A stretch of DNA of 64,000 nt from JASHVB01 sp035508435 (lineage in GTDB: Bacteria > Pseudomonadota > Alphaproteobacteria > Acetobacterales > Acetobacteraceae), in assembly GCA_035508435.1 (NCBI GenBank), contig DATJNA010000006.1:1-64000 (forward strand), read 5' to 3'. Shown piece after piece: positions 10,227-18,147 of the stretch. The notes beneath the pieces were generated by a model. The model saw nothing but the letters and a program-made list of their open reading frames with translations, ran no database searches and was not told the origin of the DNA. Made by a program: the position numbers and the translations under genes. How positions within the stretch are numbered: position 1 is the first letter of the stretch; each line of letters begins with the position of its first letter.

Positions 10227-10625
10227 ATGGCGAAGGACGGGGCGCGGGAAGGCAAGTCTCCTTCCGAGCTGATAGACGCGAGAATCAAAGAGCTGGGCGA
10301 CTGGCGGGGCGAGATGCTCAGCCGGCTGCGTCACTTGATCAAGGCAGCCGATCCCGAAGTGGTTGAGGAGTGGAAGTGGCGCGGAGTACCGGTGTGGTAC
10401 CACGACGGCATGATCTGCACCGGCGAGACTCACAAGAGCGTGGTGAAGATGACCTTCGCCAACGGGGCGGCGCTGCCGGACCCTTCGGGTCTGTTCAATT
10501 CCAGTCTTGACGGGAACACGAGACGTGCCATCGACTTCCGCGAGGGCGAGACGATCAACGAGGCGGCGCTGACGACTCTGCTTCGCGCTGCCGTGACGCG
10601 GAACAGATCGAAACCAAAACGTTAA
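10227..10625 (+). CDS. DUF1801-family protein (YdhG-like)
   Basis: A 132-residue small cytosolic protein. It matches the DUF1801 fold (YdhG/YyaI-like) by its helical lead, LRHLIKAADPEVVEEWKW, followed by VPVWYHDGMICTGETHKSVVKMTF. Members have been proposed as iron-chaperone (frataxin-like) or general ligand-binding proteins, and the function here is unproven. The start is ATG 10227 with GGAG a few bases before. It converges on the three-gene BrxD-like operon, with 69 bases between the stops. Confidence 0.8.
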   Translation: MAKDGAREGKSPSELIDARIKELGDWRGEMLSRLRHLIKAADPEVVEEWKWRGVPVWYHDGMICTGETHKSVVKMTFANGAALPDPSGLFNSSLDGNTRRAIDFREGETINEAALTTLLRAAVTRNRSKPKR

Positions 10626-10694
10626 CCCGCGCCACCGACAGCGAGTACGGCGACGAGACCGCTCTGCACCTGGGTGACGATCCGCGCCCCAGGG

Positions 10695-11939
10695 TCACCC
10701 AGATTGCTCGTCCGCCCCTGCTTGCGGATCCGGCTCGGCCAATCCCCCATCTTCCTGGTAATTGCTCTCGACCGTCTCCGCCACGATCGGACCCGCCGCG
10801 TCGCCCAGCCGCAGCATGTCCCACTGCGTCACCCACGCCTTGACGTATTGCCGCATCGTCCGCGTCGCAGTCCGCTCGCCCGTTTCCAGCGCCGGCGCCG
10901 GCCAGTCATAGGCCGACGTGTAGATCTCCCGCAGCCTGTCGCAGTCGTGTGCCAGCTCCTCCGTTCCCGGCAGAGGCAGGCGGTGCCGCCGCACCGTATC
11001 CTCGATATGCCGTATCGCCGCCACCGCCGCGGTCGCCTCTGGCTCACGGCCCTTCAGCATCAGGCGCTCGGACAGGCGGTCGGTGTCCTGCCGCGCCTCG
11101 ATCACGGCGGAGACGAAATCGTCGGTGATGGCATAGACCGTCGCCACGCCGGGGAACGGCACCGAGCCTTCCAGCCCGAGCCAGGTCGCCAGCCACGCAT
11201 AGGCGACGCCGCGTTGCAGCGGCGTGTAGCGGCCGATCAGCTCCACCTCGTCCAGCAACAGGCACCAGCCGGCATAGCCGGCGTGATGCAACAGCAGCCC
11301 GGCGAAGCGGATGCGCTGCATGGCCAACTCGGCCGCCGACGGCAGCTTCACGTCGAACATGCGTGGCGCGCCCACCCCAGCCAGCGCCTGGCGGAACACC
11401 GTGGCGGCCATGCGTCCGCCGGCCAGAAAGCGCTCGCAGCGGCGCAGCGTCTCGGCGGATACGTTCTGCCGACGCAACAAGAACAGGATGGCGGCAAACA
11501 CGGGAGCCAACCGGCTCTCCGGGTCGCGGACCGCGGCTTCCAGCGCGTCGAACCGCTCCGGCGTGGCGCGCAGCGCGGCCAGCGCGCCGGCCAGGGCGTC
11601 ATCGTTGCGACCAGGCAGGACGGCGGAGCGCATCGCCGCCTCGAACAAGCGGCCGGGGTCGGCGAGCGGCGTCTCCTTGCTCACCACCACGCGGCTGACG
11701 ACGAAACCGTGGGTGCGGGCCACCTCGGCCAGATAGGCCAGCATGTGCGACTTGCCCGAGCCGAAGCCGCCGGCGATGCCCAGGCCGCGCGGCGCGGCGC
11801 CCTCTGCCCACACCGCGGACAGGAGGCGGTCGAAGGCTTGCTCAATGCCGGATTCGGCGGTGCGCATCAGCCGGACGGCGGCGCGGTTGGGCACGCCGGC
11901 GCGCAGGGCCTCGATCGCGGTGCGGGCTTCCAGGTTCAT
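10695..11939 (-). CDS. BrxD-like P-loop ATPase (BREX ATP-binding domain, DUF2791-type)
   Basis: A 414-residue cytosolic ATPase, third gene of a tight leftward operon. The N-terminus EALRAGVPNRAAV is typical of DUF2791 proteins. Walker A is GGFGSGKSH (57-65, K63) and Walker B with the catalytic glutamate is CLLLDEVE (D230, E231). This family includes BrxD of type 2 BREX phage-defence loci and ATPases of some TerB/helicase modules. Here no PglZ, methyltransferase, TerB or helicase is nearby. Its ATG overlaps the stop of the preceding gene by four bases, implying coupled synthesis with that catalytically dead paralogue. Family assignment is from motif memory. A defence role is inference. Confidence 0.72.
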   Translation of the reverse strand: MNLEARTAIEALRAGVPNRAAVRLMRTAESGIEQAFDRLLSAVWAEGAAPRGLGIAGGFGSGKSHMLAYLAEVARTHGFVVSRVVVSKETPLADPGRLFEAAMRSAVLPGRNDDALAGALAALRATPERFDALEAAVRDPESRLAPVFAAILFLLRRQNVSAETLRRCERFLAGGRMAATVFRQALAGVGAPRMFDVKLPSAAELAMQRIRFAGLLLHHAGYAGWCLLLDEVELIGRYTPLQRGVAYAWLATWLGLEGSVPFPGVATVYAITDDFVSAVIEARQDTDRLSERLMLKGREPEATAAVAAIRHIEDTVRRHRLPLPGTEELAHDCDRLREIYTSAYDWPAPALETGERTATRTMRQYVKAWVTQWDMLRLGDAAGPIVAETVESNYQEDGGLAEPDPQAGADEQSG

Positions 11940-12898
11940 CCGCTCACCGTCACCAGAGGTGCCAGCGGGTTCTGCCGGTCACCGGGGCGCACATCCGGCC
12001 AGATCCGCATTTCCAGCGCCTTGTACATGTCGAGCGTGCGGCGGCGGTCGCCCGCCATCAGCGTCCGATCGGCCAGCACGAGCAAGAACAAACCGGGCAA
12101 ATGCTCGATGTCGTCCACGACCTCGCGCAGCACTTCGTAGAGGTCCATCACGGCGGACGGCGAGTAGCGCAGCGATGTCTCATTCGCGCCGGAAACCCGC
12201 AGGGCCGGGCGGAGGTCCAGCGTCAGCACCAGCCCGCCCACGCCGGCCTTGCGCACGAAATGGCAGAGCGAGACCAGCATCGCGCGGGCATTGGTGCGGC
12301 TGATGCGGGCGGCGATGTCGAACTGGCGCAACTGCGTCAGTCCCACCTTCTCCCCGCGGAGCCATTGCAGGATCGGGAGGCCGGCTTCGGCATCACCGGC
12401 CGGCTCGAGCCGCGCAAAACACAGGCCGAGCAACGCGGAGCGGAAATCCTGTGCCAACGTGGCATCGGCCCACAGGTCGCGGCTGAGCCACTGGTCGCGA
12501 TGGCGTTCGAGCAATGGCACCGCGGTATCGAAGCTGGACGCGAGTTCCGGCATGGTGAGCGCAATGCCCGGGCGCGGCCAGGCGTAGTTGTTGCGATTGA
12601 ACAAGCCTTCGAGGTAGCGCTGCAGCAGATCGTCCCACGGCAGCGCGCGGGCCAGAGCGAAGAACACGTCCTGCAGCATGTGCAGTCGCGTCTCGCCGGC
12701 GCTGAGATGCAGGGCCAACATCTTGTGACGCAGCGCCAGTGCAGGCGCGGCGTCGCGCAGGTGAACAAGTGCCGCCTCGTCCCCCACCAGGAACTTCACC
12801 CCGGCCCCGCCGGCCGCAAGGTAGGTCGTGAAATACTCCGGCTCGATGACCCGCAGCCATCGGCTCATCGGCACCGCCTGGACGTCGATCACCTCCAT
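11936..12898 (-). CDS. Degenerate BrxD-like ATPase paralogue (Walker motifs lost)
   Basis: A 320-residue protein, middle gene of the operon. It appears to share the fold of its neighbour. The strand before the P-loop, GGAGVKFLVGD, is of the kind seen in DUF2791 proteins. Where GxxGSGKT/S should follow, the sequence is GDEAALVH (39-46), with no Gly-Lys-Ser/Thr. The Walker B position reads LVLTLDLR (D228 then L229), so the catalytic glutamate is also gone. It should be unable to hydrolyse ATP, which suggests a structural or regulatory partner of the active ATPase. It starts 6 bases after the upstream stop and overlaps the next gene by 4. The homology is my reading of weak similarity. Confidence 0.62.
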   Translation of the reverse strand: MEVIDVQAVPMSRWLRVIEPEYFTTYLAAGGAGVKFLVGDEAALVHLRDAAPALALRHKMLALHLSAGETRLHMLQDVFFALARALPWDDLLQRYLEGLFNRNNYAWPRPGIALTMPELASSFDTAVPLLERHRDQWLSRDLWADATLAQDFRSALLGLCFARLEPAGDAEAGLPILQWLRGEKVGLTQLRQFDIAARISRTNARAMLVSLCHFVRKAGVGGLVLTLDLRPALRVSGANETSLRYSPSAVMDLYEVLREVVDDIEHLPGLFLLVLADRTLMAGDRRRTLDMYKALEMRIWPDVRPGDRQNPLAPLVTVSG

Positions 12899-12904
12899 CG
12901 GCTG

Positions 12905-13720
12905 CTACTCCGAGATGAAGCGGATCGCGTAATAGTCGTGTTGAGCCCCCGTCTCGTCATAGGCGGAGAGACGTTTGGCGCCCTTGGTGCCGGTCGAGCC
13001 GCCGAGTTGGAAGCGATGGCCGCGGCCGGTGCGGGCATCCGGCTGGCGGTCCAGCCGCAGCAGGTCGAGCAAGAACTCTTCCAGCGGATAGTCGGCGGCG
13101 GCGGCGGGTAGCAGGGTCAGTAGCTCGTGCAGATCGGCGAGCGGCACCAGCGGGCCTTCGCCGGGCCGATTGGATTGCCAGGACGGGTCGCGCTGCGCCG
13201 CCAGTACCGCATAGGCGCGCAGCAGCCGGTCGAGGAACTGGCGGGCGTTGAAGCGGTTGGGCCGCAATTGCAGGTCGCGCAGGTGGCGGGCGAGGAAGCT
13301 GGGACGAATGCGGCGCTCCAGCCGCCGGCCGATGCGTACGCCCTGGGCGCGCGGTTCCAGTCGCAGCGCCAGCGGATACACGCTGACCCGGCCGTCGCGC
13401 TGCACCACGGTAACGTTCAGCGCGGCGGCCGCGGCGGCCAGTTCGGAGAGGAATCGCCCGTCGGCGAAGCCGCCCGTCAGGTCGATCTCCGGCGCGGCGA
13501 CCTCGCCCATGGCGGCGTGCAGGTCGGTCGCGTTCTTCCGCAAATCCGACACGGCGGCAGGAAAGCTGGCGACGGCGCCCTCGTGCGCTGCCTTGCGCAG
13601 CCGCCGGGTGGCACGCAACGTCGCTCCCGCCTGGCGTTCCAGGCTGGCCAATTGCTCATCCCAGGCAGCGAGCGTGTCCTCCAGGGCGCGGGACGGGCCG
13701 GGCGATTCGGCGTCATTCAT
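12905..13720 (-). CDS. Unknown protein with helical N-terminus, first gene of the BrxD-like operon
   Basis: A 271-residue protein with no family I can name. Residues about 10-75 are strongly helical and rich in Ala, Leu, Glu and Arg, probably a coiled coil. A compact alpha/beta region follows (LNVTVVQRDGRVSVYPLALRLEP, about 102-124). Then comes a very basic helical stretch (RIGRRLERRIRPSFLARHLRDLQ, about 129-151) that might bind nucleic acid. The C-terminus ends in DYYAIRFISE. No signal peptide or membrane segment is seen. The tight spacing to the two ATPase-like genes marks it as a component of the same system, perhaps the substrate- or DNA-contacting subunit. Confidence 0.6.
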   Translation of the reverse strand: MNDAESPGPSRALEDTLAAWDEQLASLERQAGATLRATRRLRKAAHEGAVASFPAAVSDLRKNATDLHAAMGEVAAPEIDLTGGFADGRFLSELAAAAAALNVTVVQRDGRVSVYPLALRLEPRAQGVRIGRRLERRIRPSFLARHLRDLQLRPNRFNARQFLDRLLRAYAVLAAQRDPSWQSNRPGEGPLVPLADLHELLTLLPAAAADYPLEEFLLDLLRLDRQPDARTGRGHRFQLGGSTGTKGAKRLSAYDETGAQHDYYAIRFISE

Positions 13721-13796
13721 GCCGCCAGTATGAAAGGCGGGGCCGATGACGCCAAGTGGATACGACCGTCATCCCCAACATTCGCCCGCGGTCCCC

Positions 13797-13828
13797 GTTA
13801 TTGCGAGCGAGGCGAGGCAATCCCGGTC
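13797..13828. repeat. Half copy of the GTCATTGCGAG palindromic repeat
   Basis: GTTATTGCGAGCGAGGCGAG followed by GCAATCCCGGTC matches one arm of the dispersed repeat family found at seven places in this window. The second arm is missing. It lies in the gap between the divergent BrxD-like operon and the acyl-CoA dehydrogenase-like gene. Confidence 0.6.
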
Positions 13829-13963
13829 AAATCAACCGCCGCCTGCCCGTCGCGGCGCGCGCAGAACCCGCCTGTTGCCCGCCCTACTGCCGAATGGTTC
13901 ACTGCCGCGGCAGCCGATGCTGTTCCGGGCCCGCGCCGGTGCGCGCCCGTTGCGGGAGGACAC

Positions 13964-15148
13964 ATGCCAACCGGCGCCACGCAAGCGCAACCGCCCAGCG
14001 ACATCGTTGCCGCCGCGCAAGCGCTGGGGCCGCTGATCCGGGCGCATCGGGACGAGGGCGAGGCCATCCGTCACCTGCCCAGCCCGGTGGCCGATGCCTT
14101 CGCCGACGCCGGGCTGTTGCAGATGTACCTGCCATCCTCCATGGGCGGCCCGGAATTGCCGCCGCTGACAGTGTTCCAGGCCATCGAGGCATTGTCGCAG
14201 GCCGACGGCTCCGCCGGCTGGTGCGCGATGATCGCGTGCAACATCTCTGCCTTCCTGGGCTGGCTGCCGGTGGAGGTCGGCCGCGGCTTCGCCGGATGCC
14301 CGGCGAATTTCCGCGGCGCGGGTTCGGCCCGGCCACAAGGCAGGGCATATCCGTTCGATGGCGGCTATCGCGTGCGTGGCGCGTGGAACTTCGCCAGCGG
14401 GGTGCATCACGCCAACTGGGTGATGTGCACCTGCGCCGTGATGAACGGCGACCGGCCGCTGCGAACTGATGCGGGCGTGCCGCTCACCCGCGCGATGTGG
14501 GTGCCGGCGGCGCAAGGCCGCATCGCCGACACCTGGTCGGTGGTCGGCATGCGCGGCACCGGCAGCCATGATTTCGTGGTCGAGGACGCGTTCGTGCCGG
14601 AAGCCCACAGTTCGTCGTCGGCCGCGCCGCCCTGCGAACCTGGCCCGCTGTATCATCCTCGGCTGATCCACTCGGTGCTATGGACCGCGACGGCGGCGAA
14701 CGCGCTGGGCATCGCGCGCGGCGCGATCGATGCGTTTGCCGCGATGGCGGCTGAGGCAAGTTCCACCATGTCGGCCGCGCGGCTGCGCGACCGGTCTTTG
14801 GTGCAGACACGCATCGCGGAAGCCGAAGCGATCGTGCAGGCCGCGCGAGCCTATGTGATCGACGCGGTCGGCAAGGCGTGGCGCGCGGTGAGCGACGGCG
14901 CGCCGGACCTGGACGCCGTCGTCGCGCAGGCGCGGCTGGCGATCGTGCACGCGATGCACGAGGCAGTGCGCGCGGTCGATCTGGTGTTCCACGCCGCCGG
15001 CACCAACGCGGTCTATACCCGCAATCCGCTTGAACGCTGCTTTCGCGATGTCCACGTGGCGGTGCAGCACGCGGCCGGACTGCCCGGGCACTATGAAGCG
15101 GCGGGCAAGGCACTGTTGGGGCTGCGCCCGGACGATCCCGGATGGTAA
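13964..15148 (+). CDS. Acyl-CoA dehydrogenase-family flavoprotein (monooxygenase-like)
   Basis: A 394-residue protein of the acyl-CoA dehydrogenase superfamily, closest in pattern to the flavin-dependent hydroxylase/desulfurising monooxygenase branch (DszC/HpaB-like C-terminal Acyl-CoA_dh_2 domain). Visible: the N-terminal helical domain with LQMYLPSSMGGPELP, the beta-domain VRGAWNFASGVHHANW and VVGMRGTGSHDFVVEDAFVP, and the C-terminal helical domain ending HVAVQHAAGLPGHYEAAGKALLG. The open frame extends far upstream, but GGAGG at 13954-13958 and the loss of protein character before it fix ATG 13964. A sugar isomerase-like gene follows after 24 bases and is probably co-transcribed. The substrate is unknown. 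Confidence 0.85.
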   Translation: MPTGATQAQPPSDIVAAAQALGPLIRAHRDEGEAIRHLPSPVADAFADAGLLQMYLPSSMGGPELPPLTVFQAIEALSQADGSAGWCAMIACNISAFLGWLPVEVGRGFAGCPANFRGAGSARPQGRAYPFDGGYRVRGAWNFASGVHHANWVMCTCAVMNGDRPLRTDAGVPLTRAMWVPAAQGRIADTWSVVGMRGTGSHDFVVEDAFVPEAHSSSSAAPPCEPGPLYHPRLIHSVLWTATAANALGIARGAIDAFAAMAAEASSTMSAARLRDRSLVQTRIAEAEAIVQAARAYVIDAVGKAWRAVSDGAPDLDAVVAQARLAIVHAMHEAVRAVDLVFHAAGTNAVYTRNPLERCFRDVHVAVQHAAGLPGHYEAAGKALLGLRPDDPGW

Positions 15149-15172
15149 CGGCGCGCCGAGGGAGCAAGGGCA

Positions 15173-16099
15173 ATGCGCATCGGCCTGGTTACGGATAGTC
15201 TCGCCGAGATGACACTGGATCGGTTGCTGGTCACGGCGGCTGAACTCGGCATCGAGACACTGGAATTCGGCTGCGGCAACTGGTCCGGCGCGCCGCATTT
15301 GAATCTTTCCGCAATGCTGGAAAGCGCCGCGGCACGGCGCGCGTTCATGGACAAGCTGCGTAATCATGGGCTGCAAATCAGCGCGCTGAATTGTTCCGGC
15401 AATCCACTGCATCCCGGCGACAGCGGCCAGCGGCATCGCGAGGTCACCTCGCAAACCATCCGATTGGCGGGTCTGCTGGCCGTGCCGCGGGTGGTGCTGA
15501 TGTCCGGTTGCCCCGGCGGCCCGGGCGATGCCAACGCCAACTGGGTCACCACTGCCTGGCCGCCGGAAGCCGCGCGCGTGCTGCAATGGCAGTGGGACGA
15601 GGTGGTGATCCCCTATTGGCGCGGCCTGGTCGCGGAAGCGCAGGCGGCCGGGGTGGCGAAGCTGTGTATCGAACTGCATGGCCAGCAGAACGTCTATAAC
15701 GTGGCGACATTGTTCCGCCTGCGTGACGCGGTCGGCCCAACGGTCGGTGCCAATTACGATCCCAGCCATTTGTTCTGGATGGGTGCCGATCCGCTGGCCG
15801 CCACGCGCGCACTCGGGGATGCGATCTACCACGTGCACGCCAAGGACACGCGCATCGATCCGGTCACCAGCGGCATCAACAGCCGCATCGACACCAAGCC
15901 GGTGGACCTGTTGCGCGATCGGTCATGGAGCTACGTCACGCTCGGCTACGGCCACGACGTGCACTGGTGGAAGCAGTTCTGCGCGCTGCTGCGGCTGGTC
16001 GGTTACGACGACGTGCTGTCGATCGAGCATGAGGACCTGATGCTGCCGCCGCTGCATGGCGTGCGGAAGTCGGTTGCGCTGCTGCGCGAGGCGCTCTGA
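15173..16099 (+). CDS. Sugar phosphate isomerase/epimerase-like TIM-barrel protein
   Basis: A 308-residue cytosolic protein of the xylose isomerase-like TIM-barrel family (IolE/IolI relatives). It begins MRIGLVTDSLAEM. Probable divalent-metal ligands sit where the family has them: E167 in CIELHG, D196 in NYDPSH, H222 in HVHAKD and the glutamate of SIEHED near 287. Length is normal. AAGGG and GGGAG lie just before the ATG. It follows the acyl-CoA dehydrogenase-like gene by 24 bases, so the two may serve one catabolic route. The substrate cannot be named; inositol- or keto-sugar-type is usual. Confidence 0.86.
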   Translation: MRIGLVTDSLAEMTLDRLLVTAAELGIETLEFGCGNWSGAPHLNLSAMLESAAARRAFMDKLRNHGLQISALNCSGNPLHPGDSGQRHREVTSQTIRLAGLLAVPRVVLMSGCPGGPGDANANWVTTAWPPEAARVLQWQWDEVVIPYWRGLVAEAQAAGVAKLCIELHGQQNVYNVATLFRLRDAVGPTVGANYDPSHLFWMGADPLAATRALGDAIYHVHAKDTRIDPVTSGINSRIDTKPVDLLRDRSWSYVTLGYGHDVHWWKQFCALLRLVGYDDVLSIEHEDLMLPPLHGVRKSVALLREAL

Positions 16100-16124
16100 C
16101 AGGGTCGCCGCGCCGCGGCCGGCA

Positions 16125-16385
16125 TCAGCCCGTCGCGGTATGGAAGAAGCTGCACCAACCGTTCGGGCTGACCTCGCCGCGCACCAGCTTGCACGCGACC
16201 GGCGCGACATAGTACTCGCACAGCGCGCAGTGTTGCGTACTGTTCGGATGATCCTGGTAGCGCGCATCCAACTTGGCTACCTTTTGCGCGGCACTCGCGC
16301 GCTGCAACGGCAGCGCGGCAAGGCCAACTCCCGAGGCCGCGACCTTGATGGCCCGGCGCCGGGGCAACGCGATGTCGCCAAACAT
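16125..16385 (-). CDS. High-potential iron-sulfur protein (HiPIP)
   Basis: An 86-residue small periplasmic electron carrier with one [4Fe-4S] cluster. The N-terminus LPRRRAIKVAASGVGLAALP carries a Tat-like twin/triple arginine, as in other HiPIPs, which fold around the cluster before export. The mature part (from about residue 33) has the HiPIP pattern of four cysteines: C53 and C56 (CALC), C65 and C78, with YQDHP before them and GWCSFF at the end. AGGAG six bases before ATG fixes the start. HiPIPs shuttle electrons between bc1 complexes, oxidases, reaction centres or, in Acidithiobacillus (Iro), iron oxidation. It is divergent from a porin-cytochrome, 174 bases away. Confidence 0.92.
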   Translation of the reverse strand: MFGDIALPRRRAIKVAASGVGLAALPLQRASAAQKVAKLDARYQDHPNSTQHCALCEYYVAPVACKLVRGEVSPNGWCSFFHTATG

Positions 16386-16559
16386 GCAGTCTCCTACACG
16401 ACTGATCACGCGATGGACGTGTGCAGGGTCGGGAAAATTCCATCGCACGCCAAGAAAATTCCTGCTGCGCGCTTCACAATTCTGTCGTACCGGCCGGCCG
16501 GAATAACCGCCGCATGAAGGCGTCGGATGCGGCACCGTCATGTCGCAGGAGCCAGATCG
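16386..16559. promoter_or_regulatory. Shared divergent promoter region of HiPIP and porin-cytochrome
   Basis: A 174-base gap between two divergent start codons. It must hold the promoters of both genes and so could coordinate them. Ribosome-binding sites are seen at both ends: AGGAG for the HiPIP and AGGAG at 16547-16551 for the porin-cytochrome. I could not assign -35/-10 boxes with confidence. Confidence 0.4.
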
Positions 16560-17954
16560 GTGCGCACGACCTTCGGCGATTTCCGCCTGGAAATCGCACT
16601 TCTTCTTCTCGCAATCGCAATAATACTGCCGGGGCCAGGTGACGTCGCCCATGCGGTACCCGCATTCGCGGTGCAGACCGGACAACCATGCGCCGCATGT
16701 CATATCGGCGCGTTCGGGCCGCAGCTCACGCCGTTCGGCCGCGCGTTCAAGATCGGCGGATACACGCAAGGCGGCGGCCAGGGCCCCGAGATCCCGATCG
16801 CCTTCACCACGATCGCGTCGTTCACCCACACCGATTCCGCACAACCCGCCCCACCGGCCGACCATTTCCGCGACAACAACAACTTTTCGCTTGATCAGGT
16901 CAGTGCCTATTTTGCCGGCCGCATCACGCCCTGGTCCGGCGCGTTCATCCAGGGCACGTATGACGGCGTCGCGCACACGTTCAACCTCGACAATACCGAC
17001 ATCAGGCCACTGACTACCGTGCTCCAGCTCGGCGATAAAAATCTTCGTGTCGGGATCAGCGTCAACAACGGCCCGACGGTAGAGGATCCCTACAACTCGA
17101 CCTACGCATGGAGCTATCCATTTGTCGCATCCGCGCTGGCTCCCACCCCCGCCGCGCAGCCGGCGGTCGCCACCGCGCTCGCGGGTAACTCGGTCGGTGT
17201 CACGGCGTACGCCTGGTACGACCAGAGCCTGTATGTCGAGGCCGGCGGCTACGAGACACAGGGTCCGACCCTGCTGCACCTGACCGGCACGACACTGAAT
17301 GGCGCTCCATTCGGCTCCACCACCGGGATCGCACCCTATTTTCGCGCTGCCTATGAGTGGAACTGGAAACAGCAGTCGGCCCATCTCGGCGGGCTGATCT
17401 TCCATTCCGACTTCAATCCCGCGACCGCGGCGTTCACCGCGAGCAGCGCGATGGGCCGCAACGGGTACACCGACGTCGCGGTCGATGCAGGCTACCAGTT
17501 CCTCGGCAATCAGACGCACATCTTCACCGCCGAAGGCATCTACACGCACGAAAGCCAGAACCTCGAGGGCACCTTCATTGCCGGCCAGTCCAGCCAGACC
17601 GGCAACGAGCTGCAGCAGATCCGCCTCGCACTTACGTACTACTACAAGCAGACCTATGGTGTGACACTCGGATGGCAGTACACCTGGGGTAATGCCAATC
17701 CCTTGCTCAACGCGCCCGCGCCGGTCAACGGCAGCGCCACCGGCCAACCGGACAGCAACGCCTTCATGGTGGAGGCCGATTGGGTGCCGTTCGGCAAATC
17801 GAATTCAATCGCCGCCCCGTGGGTGAACCTGAAACTCGGCATCCAGGCGACTGCCTACACAAGCTTCAACGGCGGCACATCCAACTATGATGGCTTCGGG
17901 CGCAGCGCAAGAGCGAACGATACCATATTCCTGTTCTCCTGGCTGGCGTTCTGA
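16560..17954 (+). CDS. Fused outer-membrane porin-cytochrome c (Cyc2-like architecture)
   Basis: A 464-residue exported protein. After a signal peptide (about 1-33, ending DVAHA) comes one haem-c motif, CAACH (C44, C47, H48), within QTGQPCAACHIGAFGPQLTPFG. The rest is a beta-rich chain of alternating aromatic/polar strands ending in a terminal phenylalanine (LFSWLAF), typical of an outer-membrane beta-barrel. One N-terminal haem fused to a porin is the design of Cyc2, the outer-membrane Fe(II) oxidase. The following FGRAFKIGGYT resembles the FGRxFKxxGY segment I recall from such proteins. I chose GTG 16560 because AGGAG lies 8 bases upstream and it gives a normal signal peptide. ATG 16527 in the same frame would add 11 residues. 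The electron donor is unknown. Confidence 0.78.
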   Translation: MRTTFGDFRLEIALLLLAIAIILPGPGDVAHAVPAFAVQTGQPCAACHIGAFGPQLTPFGRAFKIGGYTQGGGQGPEIPIAFTTIASFTHTDSAQPAPPADHFRDNNNFSLDQVSAYFAGRITPWSGAFIQGTYDGVAHTFNLDNTDIRPLTTVLQLGDKNLRVGISVNNGPTVEDPYNSTYAWSYPFVASALAPTPAAQPAVATALAGNSVGVTAYAWYDQSLYVEAGGYETQGPTLLHLTGTTLNGAPFGSTTGIAPYFRAAYEWNWKQQSAHLGGLIFHSDFNPATAAFTASSAMGRNGYTDVAVDAGYQFLGNQTHIFTAEGIYTHESQNLEGTFIAGQSSQTGNELQQIRLALTYYYKQTYGVTLGWQYTWGNANPLLNAPAPVNGSATGQPDSNAFMVEADWVPFGKSNSIAAPWVNLKLGIQATAYTSFNGGTSNYDGFGRSARANDTIFLFSWLAF

Positions 17955-18147
17955 GGGCCGCGACCACGCGCCTTCACAACATCGTCGCGGCTTCGGCAAT
18001 TATTCCCTGCTCCCGTGCTTGTGACTGCGACCACCCACAACCACTGCATGACACACAAACAACACGAAGAAGGGAGGAAATATTGAGTTCTCGTCTGCGT
18101 CTATACGGCGAAGCGGCAAAACGCCGCGGCACCAGAGGAGCGACGCC

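Noticed and set aside
10695..13720. A complete BREX locus
   Set aside because: PglZ, BrxC/PglY, BrxX methylase and BrxL/BrxHI are all missing in this window; only BrxD-like ATPases are present.
13127..13963. Upstream extension of the acyl-CoA dehydrogenase-like frame
   Set aside because: Sequence before 13964 is antisense to the BrxD-like operon and lacks protein character; a strong GGAGG marks the true start.
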